DNA of 64,000 nucleotides from Acidobacteriota bacterium. GTDB lineage: Bacteria > Acidobacteriota > Terriglobia > Bryobacterales > Bryobacteraceae. The notes beneath the pieces were generated by a model. It was not told where the DNA came from. It ran no database searches and was given only the letters and a program-made list of their open reading frames with translations. How positions within the stretch are numbered: the first letter of the stretch is position 1; every line of letters starts with the position of its first letter. Positions 44,058 to 52,985 of this stretch are shown here, in pieces. Both the position numbers and the translations under genes were made by a program. The stretch is taken from the NCBI GenBank assembly GCA_016213775.1, contig JACQZR010000283.1:1-64000 (forward strand), in the 5' to 3' direction.

Positions 44058-46493
44058 ATGAACCCTGAGACGTGGGCCAGGGTAAAGAAGATCCTGGATG
44101 CGTGTCTGGATTTGGAACCCGCCCAGTGGGCGCACTACCTGAACGAATCGTGCGCGGGAGATTCCGAAGTCAGGGCCGAAGTGGAATCGTTGTTGTCTTC
44201 GCATGAGCAGGCGGGTGATTTTATCGTCCACCCGGCATTGCGGGAATCCTTCGTCGGCGGGCGTCTTGGCCACTGGAAAATCGTGGCGGACATCGGAGAA
44301 GGAGGAATGAGCCGTGTCTGTCTGGCGGAGCGGGATGACGGACAATTCGAGCAGCGGGCGGCGGTCAAGATATTGAAGCGCGGAATGGACACCGATCTCG
44401 TCCTCCGGCACTTCCAAATGGAGAGGCAGATCCTGGCTGGAATGCACCACCCGCATGTCGCCCGCCTCCTGGATGGAGGCGTCACACCCGGCGGCCGGCC
44501 GTACTTCGTCATGGAGCACATTGAGGGCCAGCGCATCGATGAGTATGCGGAATCGAAAAAGCTAAGCCCGGCCGGCCGGCTGAGGCTCTTTCAGCAGGTC
44601 TGTTCCGCGGTCCACTACGCGCATCAGCGCCTGGTGGTACATCGGGACATCAAGCCAAGCAACATCCTGGTGACCCCGGATGGAACCGCTAAACTGCTCG
44701 ACTTCGGAATTGCCACGATTCTCTCTCCCGAACGCGCGCTGGGGACACTGAGCGCCGCCCAGATGCTAACCCCCGACTACGCCAGCCCGGAGCAGATCCG
44801 CGGAGAGCCGGTTACCACGCACAGTGATGTGTATTCGCTGGGAGTGCTACTTTACAAACTGCTCACCGGACTGAATCCACATTCGCCGGCGAATACCTCG
44901 CCGCACGAGCTGGCGCGCGCCATCTGCGAGCGGGATCCGCACGCGCCATCCACGGTGGTGCGCCAGGAGCACCGGCGAATCCTGGCTGGCGACTTGGACA
45001 ACATCGTGTTGAAGGCGATGGAGAGGGACCCACAACAACGCTACGCTTCCGCTGAGCAGCTTTCGCAGGATATCCGTCATTACCTCGAGGGCCGGCCCGT
45101 GCTGGCGCGGCCGCACACCTGGCGGTATCGGGCCTCGAAATTCGTCATGCGGAATAAGCTCGCGGTAGCTGGCGCCACCACGATAGTCTTCCTGCTGGCA
45201 GGCGGCATGGCAGCGACATTGTGGCAGGCGAGAATCGCCAGGATGGAGCGCGAACGCGCCGAACAGCAGTTCTTCGAAACCCGGCAACTGGCAAACACGC
45301 TGCTGTTCGAAGTGCACGACGCGATCAAGGACTTGCCTGGCTCGACAAAGGCCAGAGCTTTCCTCATCCAGCGTTCTCTCAAATACCTGGATCGTATCTC
45401 CGCCGCCTCTCCCGGCAACGCCGCGCTACAGCTTGAGCTGGCGGAAGGCTACAAGCGCCTGGGCGATGTGCAAGGAAAAGCCAGCGATGCGCACCTTGGT
45501 GAATATGCCTCAGCAACAAAGAGCTACGCCAAGGCGTTGGCGCTGCTGAAGTCCTCCTCCAATCCGGTCTTGGACCGGCAGCGCCGCCGCCTGATGGCGA
45601 TGACTCAGCTCCGCTTCGAGAAGCTCGAAGAAACGGAACAGGCAATCCAGATTCTGGAGAGTCTCCGCGATACCGGCCGCGGGGACACGGCACCCCTTGG
45701 CGATCTCGCTGCCGGCTATGGGAGCATGGCTGATTTGATGGTGGAGCGCCGGGAACTGCCCAAGGCGCTGGAATTCCGCGTGAAGGAATGGACGCTTCAA
45801 AAACAGATTCTGGAAAAGGACTCGCGGAACATCGTAGCAACCAGGAACTACGCCCTGGCTTCCAAGAAGCTCGGTGGGCTTCTCTGGAAACTTGGCCGCC
45901 TGACGGAAGCCAGAGGCTATTATCAGACCGCCCTGCGTCTGGAAGAAGGTTGGGCCGCACTCGATCCGTCTAACACGGATGCGAAGGCGGCGATTTCCTA
46001 TAGTCACAGCGACATCGGGTTTATGCTGCGTGAGGAGAAGAAGCCACGCGAAGCACTTGAGCATTACCGCACGACGGTGAAGATTCGCGAGGAACTGGCG
46101 GCGATGGATCCGAACAACGCGCGCGCAAAGCTGAGTCTGGTATCGGCATACTGGCGGACCGCCAGCGTTTCCGTGGTCGCCGGCGATCGCGAAACTGCAT
46201 GGGACCTCCTGGCAAAGGCGGTTAGGGCGCTGGCGCAGTCTAAGAGCCCCGCGCCAGGGAGCAAAGCGAGCCGGGCCGAACTGGCTAACGTTTACAGCGT
46301 TTATGGAGAGTCCCACGCCGCCGGTGGTGACCGCGCCAACGCGCGCCTCTGGTACGAGCGGTCAAAGAAGGTATTGACCGATCTCCACGCTTCCGGAGAA
46401 TTGGACGCAAATGGCGCGGACGTGCTGGCATCGCTGGAGAAAGAACTCGCCAAGCTCGGAACCGCGCGGAAATTAACGCATGTCCAACGGTAG
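44058..46493 (+). CDS. Ser/Thr protein kinase with TPR sensor domain
   Basis: An 811-aa Hanks-type kinase. The glycine loop G80-E-G-G-M84, catalytic lysine K104 (AVKIL), H195-R-D197 and D215-F-G217 are intact. One transmembrane helix follows (about 368-389), then an extracytoplasmic half of about 420 residues with TPR-like repeats. The N-terminal 70 residues (MNPETWARVKKILDACLDLE) match the helical domain that precedes such kinases in Acidobacteria. It starts 3 bp after the sigma stop, so the pair is one transcription unit; the kinase probably modulates the sigma factor. Fragments of a second copy lie at 47429-47610. Confidence 0.95.
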   Translation: MNPETWARVKKILDACLDLEPAQWAHYLNESCAGDSEVRAEVESLLSSHEQAGDFIVHPALRESFVGGRLGHWKIVADIGEGGMSRVCLAERDDGQFEQRAAVKILKRGMDTDLVLRHFQMERQILAGMHHPHVARLLDGGVTPGGRPYFVMEHIEGQRIDEYAESKKLSPAGRLRLFQQVCSAVHYAHQRLVVHRDIKPSNILVTPDGTAKLLDFGIATILSPERALGTLSAAQMLTPDYASPEQIRGEPVTTHSDVYSLGVLLYKLLTGLNPHSPANTSPHELARAICERDPHAPSTVVRQEHRRILAGDLDNIVLKAMERDPQQRYASAEQLSQDIRHYLEGRPVLARPHTWRYRASKFVMRNKLAVAGATTIVFLLAGGMAATLWQARIARMERERAEQQFFETRQLANTLLFEVHDAIKDLPGSTKARAFLIQRSLKYLDRISAASPGNAALQLELAEGYKRLGDVQGKASDAHLGEYASATKSYAKALALLKSSSNPVLDRQRRRLMAMTQLRFEKLEETEQAIQILESLRDTGRGDTAPLGDLAAGYGSMADLMVERRELPKALEFRVKEWTLQKQILEKDSRNIVATRNYALASKKLGGLLWKLGRLTEARGYYQTALRLEEGWAALDPSNTDAKAAISYSHSDIGFMLREEKKPREALEHYRTTVKIREELAAMDPNNARAKLSLVSAYWRTASVSVVAGDRETAWDLLAKAVRALAQSKSPAPGSKASRAELANVYSVYGESHAAGGDRANARLWYERSKKVLTDLHASGELDANGADVLASLEKELAKLGTARKLTHVQR

Positions 46494-46703
46494 AGGGGGC
46501 CCGGCATTCAGCGTTGAGACAAGCGAGTGTGGCTTGCCTTCCGGCCACAGCGCCATACATGCCAACAGCCGGACGTCGCCACGGGCGTATTCCCGGCGAG
46601 CGCAGATCCGTATGCAAATGCTGAACGACGATGACTTGCGGCGAACATTTGCTGCTCGCCCTCGCTTGCAGTCTCCATCAACCGTCCCTCCGGAGGTAGT
46701 GGT

Positions 46704-47279
46704 TTAGCGGGCGCGGTTTCGGCGCGCTGTAGCGAACAGCCCTGCGAGCGTCACTGCGACTAATCCGAAGGTTGAGGGTTCGGGTACGCCGGTTTGGTCG
46801 CCCACGACTGTGAGTGTAAAGACGTAGTCGGAGGTGTTGGGACCAACACCTAGGGACGAGATGAGGACATGTTGCACACTATATGTTCCCGGGCCGAGCG
46901 GCAAGCCCGAGAAGAATTCCGTTCCTGGTGACAGAGGAGCCAGTACGTTTTGAATAATAGTTCCCTCAAAAGGTGTGGCTCCGGTTCGGACGACCCATTG
47001 GCTGAATTCGATGTTGCCAACCGCGTCGATAAGTTGCACACTGCCAGACGTGAATGACATGCCAACGGGAATCATAAAGGCGAAGGAGTCAAAATCGGAC
47101 CCGGATGCTCCCGATCCGAAATTACCACGAATCGTGTTCGCGCCGACGCCGAGAGTGAACACCGTGGGGTACAGCTCTCCGAAACCTGGCGCGAATAGGT
47201 CGCCGTCGACTGACTCCGTGTAAACCAGAGGCGCGGCGAACGCGCCCAAACTTATCATGGCCAAAACCACCAATTTCAT
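46704..47279 (-). CDS. PEP-CTERM sorting-signal protein
   Basis: A 191-aa secreted protein with a short signal (MKLVVLAMISLGAFA) and a C-terminal PEP-CTERM tail: VPEPSTFGLVAVTLAGLF followed by a basic end. Such proteins are processed by an EpsH-type exosortase, which is not in this window. The middle is beta-rich without a known domain. It is convergent with the kinase gene and separated from it by 210 bp in which I see no gene. Confidence 0.88.
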   Translation of the reverse strand: MKLVVLAMISLGAFAAPLVYTESVDGDLFAPGFGELYPTVFTLGVGANTIRGNFGSGASGSDFDSFAFMIPVGMSFTSGSVQLIDAVGNIEFSQWVVRTGATPFEGTIIQNVLAPLSPGTEFFSGLPLGPGTYSVQHVLISSLGVGPNTSDYVFTLTVVGDQTGVPEPSTFGLVAVTLAGLFATARRNRAR

Positions 47280-47632
47280 AATGGTTCCTCCTCCTCCTTT
47301 TTCCTACCGGCGTAGCGGTCTTCCGCTCTTGCCCACCTTGCGGCGTCAAGTAACCGGTACTCCACAATTGAGGCCGTCAAGAACGGCTACTCCGCAGGCT
47401 GCCCCCCGCAGCGCCCAAACAGGTTTTAATCGGGACATCAAGCCAGTCCACATCCTGGTGACCCCGGATGGAACATCCAAACTGCTCGACTTCGGAATTG
47501 CCACGATTCTCTCTCCCGAACGCGCTGGGGACACTGAGCGCGGCGGCGATTTCCTATAGTCACAGCGACATCGGGTTTCTGCCGCGTGAGGAAGCCACGC
47601 GAAGCACTCGGGTACCAGGGAAACGATCTTTG
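47280..47632. other. 353-bp spacer holding a kinase pseudogene
   Basis: The space between the PEP-CTERM gene and the next surface-protein gene holds no intact gene; its main content is the kinase relic at 47429-47610. Confidence 0.7.
47429..47610 (+). pseudogene. Decayed fragment of a Ser/Thr kinase gene
   Basis: Two blocks of the kinase gene at 44058 are fused. 47429-47540 matches 44641-44757 at the DNA level and still encodes DIKP and LLDFGIATILSPER, but with P-V-H for P-S-N and a 2-bp deletion. 47541-47610 matches about 45987-46060 (ISYSHSDIGF). About 1.2 kb of the gene between these parts is missing. This is a remnant of a second sigma/kinase module. Confidence 0.88.
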
Positions 47633-49732
47633 TTACCTCCCAAAATAGCCACTCACATCGACCACGACATTCGTCCTGCGGTAAGCGTAAACATCAATCG
47701 AACCACCCAGTCCCGCCGGGATAATCCCGCCTCCGGTGACAGTCTGCCCCTCAAAGGCGTTCAGTATCGATGCATTGGGCCGCGCCTGGCCAGTGGGGTA
47801 GACCGTCACAAACGGCAGCGCCGAACCTCCCGGAATGGCTGTTACGTTGATCGTGTAGCCCTTGGCGGTAGCTGGAATGCCGCTGCAGTTCCCCGCGGAA
47901 GGAATGTTGATCGTGTTAGTTGAGTCGTCCGCATAAGATGTCGAGTCCTGCGCCCGGCACTGCGTCACGGGGAAGTAATAAAGTCCTTGTCCGTTATCGG
48001 GAGCGAAGTAGCCACTAATATCCACAAGGAAGTCCGTCCGGGCAAAAGCGAACACGGCAATGGAACCGTCCGCACTCGCCGGAACTATCACACTGTTTGC
48101 CAGAATGCGCCCCGCGAACGAGTTAATACTACTCACGTTGGGCTGTGAGCCGCCCGCCGGCCAAAGGGTCATGAACGGCAATGGTTGTGGCGGGATAACC
48201 GTAAGGGTCATCGAGTAAGCGGCTGCCCCGGAAGGAATAGTGCAGTGCGGGGATTGTGGGAAGCGGACGATCCTCGTCTCGCCAGGATTCATCCTGGGCG
48301 GGCCAAACGGTGACGCCGGCTGGCGATAGGCAATGCGCGTCTCGATCACCCTGCAAGGCGTTAGGGGGTAATACACGAGGTTGGTTCCGCCGGAGATCGC
48401 ATCCGTGAAGTAACCGGAGATGTCAATCAGCATGTCGGTGTCATTGGAGGCGTAAACGCTAATCGCCCCTGAACCCGCCGCGACTGTGGTCGAATTCGCA
48501 ACGATCTGCCCGTCCGGCGATCGCACTGTCCAGAAGTTTGGCCTTGTTGTTCCGCCGGGCCAAAGGGTGACGAAATCAAGCGGCCCACGCGGAATCACAG
48601 TCACGTTCAGAACATAAGCTTTGGCGCTTGAGGGAACAGCGCACACATTGGAATTGGCCAGCGTCAACGTTCGTGTCTGGCCCGATGGAATGAAGGGAGG
48701 CCCGAATGCCCCGGTGCGCCCTTCGAAGTTGTATGCGGCACGGGTTTCCATCACCCGGCACGGGTCGAGGGGAACGAAGCGTAATCCGCTCGCGGTGCCC
48801 GCCTGAGTGACCGTGACGGCCAACCCGGCAATCGCCAGTGTTGCGGATCGCGGGCTCGAAGACGGGTTCGCCAATACGTCGAATGTCACTCTGTCCGGGC
48901 CTGTCTGCGCAATCACGAACGACGAAGTGTTGACCAAGGTCCAGTTGCAGCCGACTGGATTGGTCACCTGCACGGTGAAGCCCGTGCCTCCCGCCGCCGG
49001 GACGCTGAAGCTCGATTGGCTGAGCGAGAATGCGCACGGCAGCGGCCGAAGGTTGTAGGTGAACTCTCCCCTCACCGGGTAACTCAGCCTACTCAGAGCC
49101 ATTTCGCGCGTCACCGCCGCCGTGCCGGACAGCTCCAACCCTGAGGCGGGAAAGGGGAGCCTCAGTGGCATATCGGGGCCCCAACCGATGGGTTCCTGCG
49201 GCCTGAATGCAACCTGAGTGGGTGCTGGGGGGCAGATCTGCGTATTCTTCCAGTCCGCTTTGACGCCGTCATCGGCGAATATCAGGCTCCAGGTGTCAGA
49301 ACCTGAATCGAACTGAAGGAACACCTGCCGCGGTTGCCCATCCATAGCGCTCGTCGACAGACTCCCCTCACCCGTCACCTCGTGAGTTATGGTGCAACCA
49401 GGTGGGAAGGGTGCGCTCTGCTGGTCGTTTATCCTGACCGTCCCACCAGTGACAGTGCCCATCCAGCCGAGCAGGGTGGAAGTTTCCAACCTGACGGTTC
49501 CCTGGATGATATGGCTGATCCCGTGACTGCCGGTAACGCCCGGGGCATACGGTGCATTCCCGGATTGCGTAAAGTTCATTGCAATCGTACCCTCCCATCC
49601 CGCCACCGGGCGGAAGCGCGTCTGCGACGGTCCGAGCGGTATTTGCGCCGCCAGAACACCAGGCAAAACCGCGAGTATCAGTGCTTTCGCGAGGACAAGG
49701 GCTGGTGAGTTACTCACTCCAATCCTCCACAT
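47633..49732 (-). CDS. Surface protein with BACON-like domain and three PCRxxDTR repeats
   Basis: A 699-aa paralogue of the protein at 40483. It has a signal peptide (about residues 1-29), a unique N-terminal 230 residues and a BACON-like domain (CAFSLSQSSFSVPAAGG, then VTNPVGCNWTLVN). Three of the same 125-aa repeats follow, with PCRVMETR, PCRVIETR and CRAQDS at their starts and SGYF at their ends. ATG 49732 is chosen because AAGGAGA lies 5 nt upstream; the frame before it is a decayed sigma region. It ends without a membrane anchor. Confidence 0.82.
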   Translation of the reverse strand: MWRIGVSNSPALVLAKALILAVLPGVLAAQIPLGPSQTRFRPVAGWEGTIAMNFTQSGNAPYAPGVTGSHGISHIIQGTVRLETSTLLGWMGTVTGGTVRINDQQSAPFPPGCTITHEVTGEGSLSTSAMDGQPRQVFLQFDSGSDTWSLIFADDGVKADWKNTQICPPAPTQVAFRPQEPIGWGPDMPLRLPFPASGLELSGTAAVTREMALSRLSYPVRGEFTYNLRPLPCAFSLSQSSFSVPAAGGTGFTVQVTNPVGCNWTLVNTSSFVIAQTGPDRVTFDVLANPSSSPRSATLAIAGLAVTVTQAGTASGLRFVPLDPCRVMETRAAYNFEGRTGAFGPPFIPSGQTRTLTLANSNVCAVPSSAKAYVLNVTVIPRGPLDFVTLWPGGTTRPNFWTVRSPDGQIVANSTTVAAGSGAISVYASNDTDMLIDISGYFTDAISGGTNLVYYPLTPCRVIETRIAYRQPASPFGPPRMNPGETRIVRFPQSPHCTIPSGAAAYSMTLTVIPPQPLPFMTLWPAGGSQPNVSSINSFAGRILANSVIVPASADGSIAVFAFARTDFLVDISGYFAPDNGQGLYYFPVTQCRAQDSTSYADDSTNTINIPSAGNCSGIPATAKGYTINVTAIPGGSALPFVTVYPTGQARPNASILNAFEGQTVTGGGIIPAGLGGSIDVYAYRRTNVVVDVSGYFGR

Positions 49733-49761
49733 AGAATCTCCTTCCTTGCACATCTTGCGCA

Positions 49762-49808
49762 CTCCATCGAACACATGCGCGCAAAATCCACCAAAGTGGG
49801 CCAGCTCG
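49762..49808. promoter_or_regulatory. Repeated upstream element, copy 2, with sigma-gene scrap
   Basis: Carries CTCCATCGAACACATGCGC, 12 bp, then AAAGTGGGCCAGCTCG, as at 43408. The following bases to about 49850 still resemble the bases around the ECF sigma start (CGGACCGCGAGGTCGCGAAAG against CAGACCGTGAGCGAGGAAAG, shortened here). Only a few codons survive. It is 30-76 bp upstream of the minus-strand gene starting at 49732. Confidence 0.55.
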
Positions 49809-49852
49809 GGTGAAGAAACTGGTGCCCGGACCGCGAGGTCGCGAAAGCACAA

Positions 49853-50254
49853 TCAAGCGAGGTTGCCGGCGCCGGGGGTGTAGCTTGTACCCATGACAGT
49901 TTCGGCTTGAAGCAAACTGCACTTCACCACTCCCGCGAAGTGGGCGACACCGGTGTTTCCAGTGAACTGAGATGCACCCGCGACAATTCTCCCCGGCGCC
50001 TGCATTTCGATGTTCCCTCGGGACTGGATAGACATGTTGTCGGCTTGGATGTCCACAGTCCGCCCCTTGATCGTGGTAGAGAATGGAGTGACCTCGAGCG
50101 CGGATTGCAGCGCCTGCATGACGGATTGCAGCAGGGCAACTTTTGTTTCGAGCTGGGCAAGGCGGGCCAATGCCTGCGGGAGGGTATCCAGACCAGGAGC
50201 GAATGGCTTCTTGCCAGAAGCGGAAACCGTGAGTTCGTTGATGTTGATTGGCAT
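49853..50254 (-). CDS. Small protein with baseplate/VgrG-like C-terminal beta stretch
   Basis: A 133-aa protein. An N-terminal helix with heptad character (LDTLPQALARLAQLETKV) is followed by IKGRTVDIQADNMSIQ and GNIEMQAPGRIV. This periodic beta pattern recalls the needle-like part of phage baseplate or VgrG proteins. That is a resemblance only; there are no phage or secretion genes nearby. ATG 50254 has AGAGGA about 9 nt upstream. Longer frames run into the truncated RCC1 gene and are rejected. Confidence 0.6.
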   Translation of the reverse strand: MPININELTVSASGKKPFAPGLDTLPQALARLAQLETKVALLQSVMQALQSALEVTPFSTTIKGRTVDIQADNMSIQSRGNIEMQAPGRIVAGASQFTGNTGVAHFAGVVKCSLLQAETVMGTSYTPGAGNLA

Positions 50255-50291
50255 GGTAGTATTCCTCTGAAAAGCGTATGCCGCGGCAAGT

Positions 50292-50498
50292 TCAGGCCGC
50301 CGCGGGCGACCTCGCGTGTAACTGGTCGAGGGAGAGCCCCGCGAGACTGTGGTAAAGAGCCCGCCTGCCAATCGCCGTTGCGAGACCCAGCCGGGTGGGC
50401 GGCGTGGCTTGCCCGTAGCTGTCAGCTCCCCATCCCACGACTCCTTGGGCCTGCACACTCGCGGCCAATGCCAACGCCAGTGCAGCCACTCGCAACAT
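50292..50498 (-). CDS. Truncated RCC1-like secreted protein
   Basis: A 68-aa product that begins like the RCC1 protein at 42464 (signal peptide MLRVAALALALAASVQA, then VVGWGADSYGQATPP) and loses similarity after one repeat. The ribosome site is excellent (AGGAGG, 5 nt spacing), so a short secreted peptide may still be made, but as an RCC1 protein it is a remnant. It lies beside a third copy of the repeated element and a decayed sigma gene. Confidence 0.6.
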   Translation of the reverse strand: MLRVAALALALAASVQAQGVVGWGADSYGQATPPTRLGLATAIGRRALYHSLAGLSLDQLHARSPAAA

Positions 50499-50608
50499 AA
50501 AGCCTCCTGTCGCTTACGGGCGCCTTGACAGGCGACGACGCCGTTGCTTCCCGGAGGCGCCAAGACAAGTTATATAAAAGTGAAAACGATCCGGGTGTAT
50601 TTGAATTC

Positions 50609-50654
50609 TCCATTCAACGCATGCGTGCGAACCGATCAAAGTGGGCCAGTTCGC
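50609..50654. promoter_or_regulatory. Repeated upstream element, copy 3
   Basis: CTCCATTCAACGCATGCGT, 11 bp, then AAAGTGGGCCAGTTCG. In this copy ACGCATGCGT is a full palindrome. Context is the same as in copy 1: a minus-strand RCC1-like gene on one side and a sigma gene, here decayed, on the other. Confidence 0.6.
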
Positions 50655-50659
50655 GAAGA

Positions 50660-50740
50660 AATTCTGCTAAACGGCCGCGGATCGCCACGCGGAGAGCCTG
50701 CGGCTCTCGAACGCCTTACGCCTCTGGCGTACGACTGAGC
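50660..50740 (+). pseudogene. Remnant of an ECF sigma factor gene
   Basis: Following the repeated element, the bases match the ECF gene at 43494 after a deletion that removes its start codon. The frame still encodes GEPAALERLTPLAYD, corresponding to GEPEALQRLTPLVYE of the intact protein, and then stops. The rest of the gene and its kinase partner are absent. Confidence 0.8.
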
Positions 50741-50783
50741 CACTCCAGGACAACCGTTGCCAGGGCGGACGTAGCCGGCCGCG

Positions 50784-52985
50784 TCAGCGCGCGTGCATCT
50801 TGCTGACCGCGAAGTCTGCCCGCTCCCCGTGGCAGACCGAACAGGACTCACCGAGGGTTGTTGTCGCCGAATAGGTATGGGCCGCGACGGATTTCGTATC
50901 GTGACAGCCAAGGCACGCCGAAGCCGCCGGCCCTAGAGGGGAGTAGAACTCGCGCGGAGCAGGCGAACTGACCATTCCCTCGGGAGTAGGCAACTGATTG
51001 GAATTGTTCATATGGCACTTACCGCAGTCGCGCCGGTCACCCGGGAAGCGCAGGCCATTATAGTTATAGACGCCGTTCGTCCTGTATATCGTGAAGTCGC
51101 GGGTCAACCCTTCTCCGCTGTGGATGCGGTGAGGCATGAACCGGAAGTTGATGGATTGCGGGACTGTGCCGGGAGGTACGTTGCGGCCGGCCGCCCGCGA
51201 ACCGTTAGGATCATCGACGGCGGCCGGGTTGTGGCACATCTGGCATAGCTCGCCTGCATTCCTGCGGGAGCCTCCGTGCAAAGCAAGTTGATCGTGGCAG
51301 ACGTTGCACTTGTCGGTATCCACTACTTGCCGTCGAGGCGCAACCTCGCTTCCATCGACGCTGAAGTAGTAGACGGGGTTATTGGCGAACTCGTTCACCG
51401 GGAAGCTCTGCCCCGTGCGCGGTCCGCGGATGGTGACAGCGCGGGATGAAGTGGCGCCAATGGCGAAGCTGCCTTTCGCATCCCTGGGGATGGCAGCCGT
51501 AAAAGTATACGTGAATTCCGAGAGAGTCGGCTTGACGGTAGCGAGAGCATTCTCGGTGGCTGGAGAGCCGGCCGCATTACGTGTAACGAACGTATAATCC
51601 GTGGTTGGACCGGCCAGGATAAAGGCCAACGAGGTGAGCTTGGTGGCATCCACCGCATTCCCTTGCTTGTCGCTGGCCTTGAACGACACGGTGGGCCTGT
51701 CGCCCGGATTCGTGCCGGTTACGCCCGTGATCTCCAGTTTCAGGCCGGCCAGTTGCGTGGACTTCCAAGGCATCGTATGTGCTCCGGCGACAGAAAGATC
51801 GAATTCCGCGCCGTCGGGCGGGTGACAGGTGCCACATTGACGGTCGTCGGTTTGAACCACGCCGGCGTGGTTGGCTCCGGTGGCAAAGTCCACATCGTCG
51901 TGGCAGGAACCGCAAGCGGCGCGCGATGGGCTGTTCTTCCAGTTGTCGGACTGGGTTCCCTTCTGATGGCAGGTGGTGCAGTTGCGGACATCCTGCGGCC
52001 AGACAACGTTCGAATAGTCGTGAATGGATCGCTGACGCCCAATAATCTCGTACGGCGTTCCGGCGGGCCGGGCGCCTTCCTCAACAGGCCCGGGCGTAGA
52101 TCCGGAGGCGGTTGTCGCTGTTCCGCCGCCGCTGGTTCCGAGTATGTTCAGAGCCCTGCCGCTGACGCTGGGCAGGAAAGCGCCCATGTGGATCTTGTGA
52201 ATGTATACCTTGGCGTCGAGTGAGTTGCCGGTATACGGGTCTGTGTTCGAGGGGTTATGGCACAGAATGCACAACCGGATTTCCCGGCGCGTGCCGCCAT
52301 GCAATGCAAGCGAGTTATGGCACTGGTTGCAGTTTTCCGTGCGCACCACATCGCGGACCTGGGTGACTGCAACGCCCGAAGGAACGAAATCCATGATGGC
52401 ATTGGCAACGGTCCCCAGCGAGTTGAGAGGGAAGCCGAACTCAGTCAGGTCGCGTCGCGAATAAATGGCTAAGGTGTGGGTGGCGTTCGCCTCGAAGTTG
52501 GCGGGCAGCCTGTTGCCGAAGGTGTACGTGTATACCCCGTTGCCCAGACTGGCGTAGACTCCGCCGGAATCCGCGGCGGGATAGGCGGAAGTCACGCTTG
52601 CGGAACCGCAGGTTGTGCAATCGGGAACCGGCACGGTTGTCACGGGATTGGTGAAGTAATTTGTGTATTGAGTATCCCCGGGCCTGATTCGAGCCAGCAC
52701 AAAACTGGTGCTGACCGGTCCGGGTGTCTCGACGCCTAGCCTGTCGAGCCCTTGGGAGGCGCTGTCGGCGATGCGGAAGGTCACGGTGACGGTGAGCGAA
52801 GTGACGCTCACTTTCTGGATATCCAGTTTGAGACCCGGCCGAATGAAAGATGCCTCATGCTCGGTCAGATAGTAGGCTTTTTGGTTCGGTCCGTATCGAG
52901 TCCTGATTCCGTTGTCTCTGGCGATGATGCCGGCGGCAACCAACACGAAAATGATCGACACCCAAATGGCTTTTCGACTGTTCAC
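50784..52985 (-). CDS. OmcA/MtrC-like decaheme c-type cytochrome
   Basis: A 733-aa exported cytochrome with exactly ten C-x-x-C-H sites. Five lie in residues 219-388 (CNQCH, CILCH, CTTCH, CGSCH, CGTCH) and five in 560 to about 720 (CNVCH, CQMCH, CGKCH, CLGCH, CSVCH). Each pentahaem block is preceded by a beta-rich domain of about 170-200 residues. This is the architecture of the OmcA/MtrC family, outer-surface electron conduits of metal-reducing bacteria. The N-terminus MNSRKAIWVSIIFVLVAAG is a signal or anchor without a lipobox cysteine, unlike typical family members. No MtrA/MtrB-type porin partner is in the window. It is divergent from a Cys-rich regulator. Confidence 0.92.
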   Translation of the reverse strand: MNSRKAIWVSIIFVLVAAGIIARDNGIRTRYGPNQKAYYLTEHEASFIRPGLKLDIQKVSVTSLTVTVTFRIADSASQGLDRLGVETPGPVSTSFVLARIRPGDTQYTNYFTNPVTTVPVPDCTTCGSASVTSAYPAADSGGVYASLGNGVYTYTFGNRLPANFEANATHTLAIYSRRDLTEFGFPLNSLGTVANAIMDFVPSGVAVTQVRDVVRTENCNQCHNSLALHGGTRREIRLCILCHNPSNTDPYTGNSLDAKVYIHKIHMGAFLPSVSGRALNILGTSGGGTATTASGSTPGPVEEGARPAGTPYEIIGRQRSIHDYSNVVWPQDVRNCTTCHQKGTQSDNWKNSPSRAACGSCHDDVDFATGANHAGVVQTDDRQCGTCHPPDGAEFDLSVAGAHTMPWKSTQLAGLKLEITGVTGTNPGDRPTVSFKASDKQGNAVDATKLTSLAFILAGPTTDYTFVTRNAAGSPATENALATVKPTLSEFTYTFTAAIPRDAKGSFAIGATSSRAVTIRGPRTGQSFPVNEFANNPVYYFSVDGSEVAPRRQVVDTDKCNVCHDQLALHGGSRRNAGELCQMCHNPAAVDDPNGSRAAGRNVPPGTVPQSINFRFMPHRIHSGEGLTRDFTIYRTNGVYNYNGLRFPGDRRDCGKCHMNNSNQLPTPEGMVSSPAPREFYSPLGPAASACLGCHDTKSVAAHTYSATTTLGESCSVCHGERADFAVSKMHAR

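Noticed and set aside
46480-46707. Small open frame in the gap between kinase and PEP-CTERM genes
   Set aside because: Begins inside the kinase gene end, no ribosome site and atypical composition.
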